Below are positions 5,991 to 7,482 of a stretch of DNA of 7,482 bases, one piece after another. Origin of the DNA: Deltaproteobacteria bacterium. GTDB taxonomy: Bacteria > Desulfobacterota > DSM-4660 > Desulfatiglandales > Desulfatiglandaceae. Under the pieces are notes generated by a model. It did no database searches and had not been told where the DNA came from. It was given only the letters and a program-made list of their open reading frames with translations. The stretch spans positions 1 through 7,482 of the forward strand of contig JABGPV010000244.1 of assembly GCA_018644785.1 (NCBI GenBank), given 5' to 3'. A program made the position numbers and the translations under genes. Positions within the stretch are counted from its first letter, which is position 1; each line of letters begins with the position of its first letter.

Positions 5991-6683
5991 TTAACCTCCC
6001 TTAACCTGTCGATCGGCCAGTTCTCCGTCTTCCAGCATAAAGATAACCTCAACCTCCCCGACAATCTTCTGGTCATGGGTAGAAAATATAAAGGTCGTCC
6101 CGAACTCTTCCTTCATCTTTTTCATGATATCGATGACCCTATAAGCGGTTTTATGATCCAGATTGGCCGTCGGTTCATCTGCAAGGATGAGTTTTGGTTC
6201 AGTGACCAGGGCCCTTGCCACCGCCACCCGCTGTTTCTGTCCCCCTGAAATCTGATCAGGATACTTGTCTTTCTGCTCAATCATCCCGACGGCATCAAGG
6301 AGATCCATGACCCGTTTCTTTCTTTCATCTGAAGGAATATTCTGCACCATGAGAAGCGGATATTCCACATTCTCAAAGACGGTCAGCACGGGGAGCAGAT
6401 TAAAGTCCTGAAATATGAAGCCGATGTTTTCACCTCTGAAAGAAGCGGCCGTGCGTCTCTTGAGATGGGAAATATCCGTACCGCCTACCGTTAAGGTACC
6501 GCCGGTCGGCTTGTCAAGACAGCCGATGAGGTTTAGGATTGTGGTCTTTCCACTCCCGGAAGGCCCCACAAAAGAAACAAAAGAGGCTGGCTCTATTTCG
6601 AAACTCAAACCCTTCAGGGCCTCAATTTTGATATCGCCGGTCATGTATGTTTTGGAAATATCCTTTGCGGTTACTAAACTCAT
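5991..6683 (-). CDS. ABC transporter ATP-binding protein, MacB/LolD type
   Basis: The 230-residue cytoplasmic ATPase has all motifs intact: Walker [10 protein letters not shown] (40-48), Q-loop Gln92 in [10 protein letters not shown], signature ISGGQ (145-149), Walker B LILADE (165-170), D-loop ANLD, and switch His203 in STHD. Length and sequence fit the MacB/LolD/FtsE group that pairs with FtsX-like permeases, encoded four bases downstream. Ile in place of Leu at the start of the signature is a minor variation. ATG 6683 overlaps the TGA of the preceding gene (ATGA), with AAAGGAG five bases upstream. It powers the permease for transport or extraction at the inner membrane. Confidence 0.94.
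   Translation of the reverse strand: MSLVTAKDISKTYMTGDIKIEALKGLSFEIEPASFVSFVGPSGSGKTTILNLIGCLDKPTGGTLTVGGTDISHLKRRTAASFRGENIGFIFQDFNLLPVLTVFENVEYPLLMVQNIPSDERKKRVMDLLDAVGMIEQKDKYPDQISGGQKQRVAVARALVTEPKLILADEPTANLDHKTAYRVIDIMKKMKEEFGTTFIFSTHDQKIVGEVEVIFMLEDGELADRQVKGG
5995..6000 (-). promoter_or_regulatory. Shine-Dalgarno site that fixes the permease start
   Basis: The minus strand reads GGGAGG inside the last codons of the ATPase gene, eight bases before ATG 5986. It supports the 412-residue permease over the longer frame opening at 6076, which would overlap the ATPase by 86 bases and add a polar N-terminus. Confidence 0.75.
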
Positions 6684-7063
6684 GCCGCTCCTTTCAGAGA
6701 TTGTAAAATAGTCTCCACCTCTTTTTTGATAAGTTGATAGACCTCTTCCTCAAAATCCCCCGAAGGGAGTTCCTTCGCCTTTTTGACGCCGAGTACGGAG
6801 GTCAGTTCAACGTAACGATCCACCGTCATCCCTTCTCTTTCAAAAAGCACTTTACCACATTGTATGGGACAGGCATCAATCAAAATTCGCTTCTCCGAAC
6901 TTTTTTTGATCGCCTTGAATTTCCCGGGCACGATTACAGCAGGAAGGCAACCGATCTTAACATCATCCGGGTGTTCCTCCCATATTCTGATGCAGGCTTT
7001 CGATGCCGAAACGCCTGTCGCGCATCCGCCATAACACGTGAAAATTAGAAGTTTGTACTTCAT
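6680..7063 (-). CDS. DGC-type putative zinc-binding protein
   Basis: The 127-residue cysteine-rich protein has no signal peptide. Cysteines are at 10, 14, 24, 39, 65 and 69, in CYGGC (10-14), GC (38-39) and RILIDACPIQCGKVLFEREG (59-78). This matches the DGC family (PF08859, 'putative zinc-binding protein'), in which IDGCPxxC is the hallmark; here the Gly is Ala (DAC). The C-terminal third is a charged helix. The start ATG 7063 has AGGGGG five bases upstream. The stop overlaps the ATPase start (ATGA), so it is made with the ABC system. It could be a metal or redox sensor, or an accessory factor for the transporter. The molecular role of the family is not established, and the link to transport is inferred from position. 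Confidence 0.78.
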   Translation of the reverse strand: MKYKLLIFTCYGGCATGVSASKACIRIWEEHPDDVKIGCLPAVIVPGKFKAIKKSSEKRILIDACPIQCGKVLFEREGMTVDRYVELTSVLGVKKAKELPSGDFEEEVYQLIKKEVETILQSLKGAA

Positions 7064-7154
7064 GAATTCCCCCTTTTTTTTATCGCACCCCGGGCCGAGT
7101 TTCTGCCGGACAGTGGGCGAATTTGCAGCCGTCTCTATCTTGCCTGCTTCTTTG

Positions 7155-7482
7155 TTACAGTTTGACCCGGCAGAGGCTTCGGGCCTTCAGAAAGCATTCA
7201 GACAATCCGTTACGGCCCTCGTCGTTTACCCGGGTTTCCGGACCATATGTCCCCATGTGGGTCAACAACAGCATATCGCCGCTTTCCACAGGGCATGGGG
7301 TTTTCAGGTATAAAATGCCATTTTCCGCATGTTTGTGCTCTGGGATGATTCGGGACATGATGATTTTTTCATCATGGGGTCTCGATAAATTGATCACTTG
7401 ATGACCGGTTCCATGAATTTCTCCGTACAGGGCATTGTCCATGGGCAGTCGGGTTCGGATGTAATGTGTCCCTTCGGCTGTA
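7155..7482 (-). CDS. C-terminal part of an unidentified protein (partial, runs off right edge)
   Basis: The frame is open from the window edge (7481) to TAA at 7157-7155, giving about 108 residues that begin TAEGTHYIRTRLP. The gene is cut, so Met at 7442 is not its start. I do not recognise it firmly. The segment ESGDMLLLTHMGTYG has the GD-hydrophobic-x-GxY shape seen near the C-terminus of PLP-dependent diaminopimelate/ornithine decarboxylases (fold type III), where GAY contributes to the active site, but the rest does not clearly support this. It ends 91 bases before the DGC-type gene, with no clear terminator or promoter between, so it may belong to the same transcript. Confidence 0.6.
   Translation of the reverse strand, partial: TAEGTHYIRTRLPMDNALYGEIHGTGHQVINLSRPHDEKIIMSRIIPEHKHAENGILYLKTPCPVESGDMLLLTHMGTYGPETRVNDEGRNGLSECFLKARSLCRVKL

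Noticed and set aside
5987..6076. N-terminal extension of the permease to the ATG at 6076
   Set aside because: It would overlap the ATPase gene by 86 bases and adds an unusual Arg-rich leader; ATG 5986 has a strong Shine-Dalgarno site and the standard family N-terminus.
7073..7100. GC-rich CGGCCCGGGG followed by A-rich sequence on the minus strand as a terminator
   Set aside because: Only a 6-bp CCCGGG palindrome is present, without a usable loop, and the run after it is A on the transcript strand, so it is not an intrinsic terminator.

Overview
The window is most consistent with a Desulfobacterota (deltaproteobacterial) chromosome or a related Gram-negative anaerobe. The clues are a beta-barrel protein and a LolA-like periplasmic protein (so an outer membrane exists), a DGC-type cysteine-rich protein, a NifX-like domain fused to a permease, and degenerate REP-associated (Y1) transposase DNA of a type I associate with this group. 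This assignment rests on recalled family distributions, not on a marker gene. Every supported gene lies on the minus strand, so transcription runs from right to left.

Right part (7482 to 2692). The 3' end of an unidentified gene enters at the right edge and stops at 7155. After 92 bases comes a tight five-gene cluster: a DGC-type zinc-binding-like protein, a MacB/LolD-type ABC ATPase, an FtsX/MacB-type four-helix permease, a LolA-like periplasmic protein (PF17131 type) and an outer-membrane beta-barrel with a signal peptide. Two junctions are ATGA overlaps. The other two are gaps of 4 and 11 bases with good Shine-Dalgarno sites. Together the last four products would give an inner-membrane extractor, a periplasmic carrier and an outer-membrane receiver or pore. 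This looks like an ABC-driven counterpart of the Lol pathway or of the RND/DUF1329/DUF1302 modules.

Middle part (2588 to 1261). A two-gene unit encodes a NifX/NafY-like domain fused to the first half of an ArsP/DUF318-type permease, followed five bases later by the second half as a separate protein. Both genes use non-ATG starts, at least as the frames are drawn.

Left part (1201 to 299). A DUF4160/DUF2442 gene pair with its own strong sigma70-type promoter is bracketed by two direct copies of a short element. The left copy (299-541) has perfect 24-bp inverted ends and still carries both ends of a Y1-type transposase reading frame, with the middle deleted. The right copy (1139-1201) is a 63-bp further-reduced version. 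The pair and its promoter sit exactly between the two copies.

Left edge (1-298). There is no gene here. This is probably the upstream region of a minus-strand gene lying beyond the edge: a ribosome-binding-site-like sequence at base 1, a sigma54-like promoter at 71-86, and a 12-bp inverted repeat with helically phased GTAACG motifs at 228-277, at enhancer distance.
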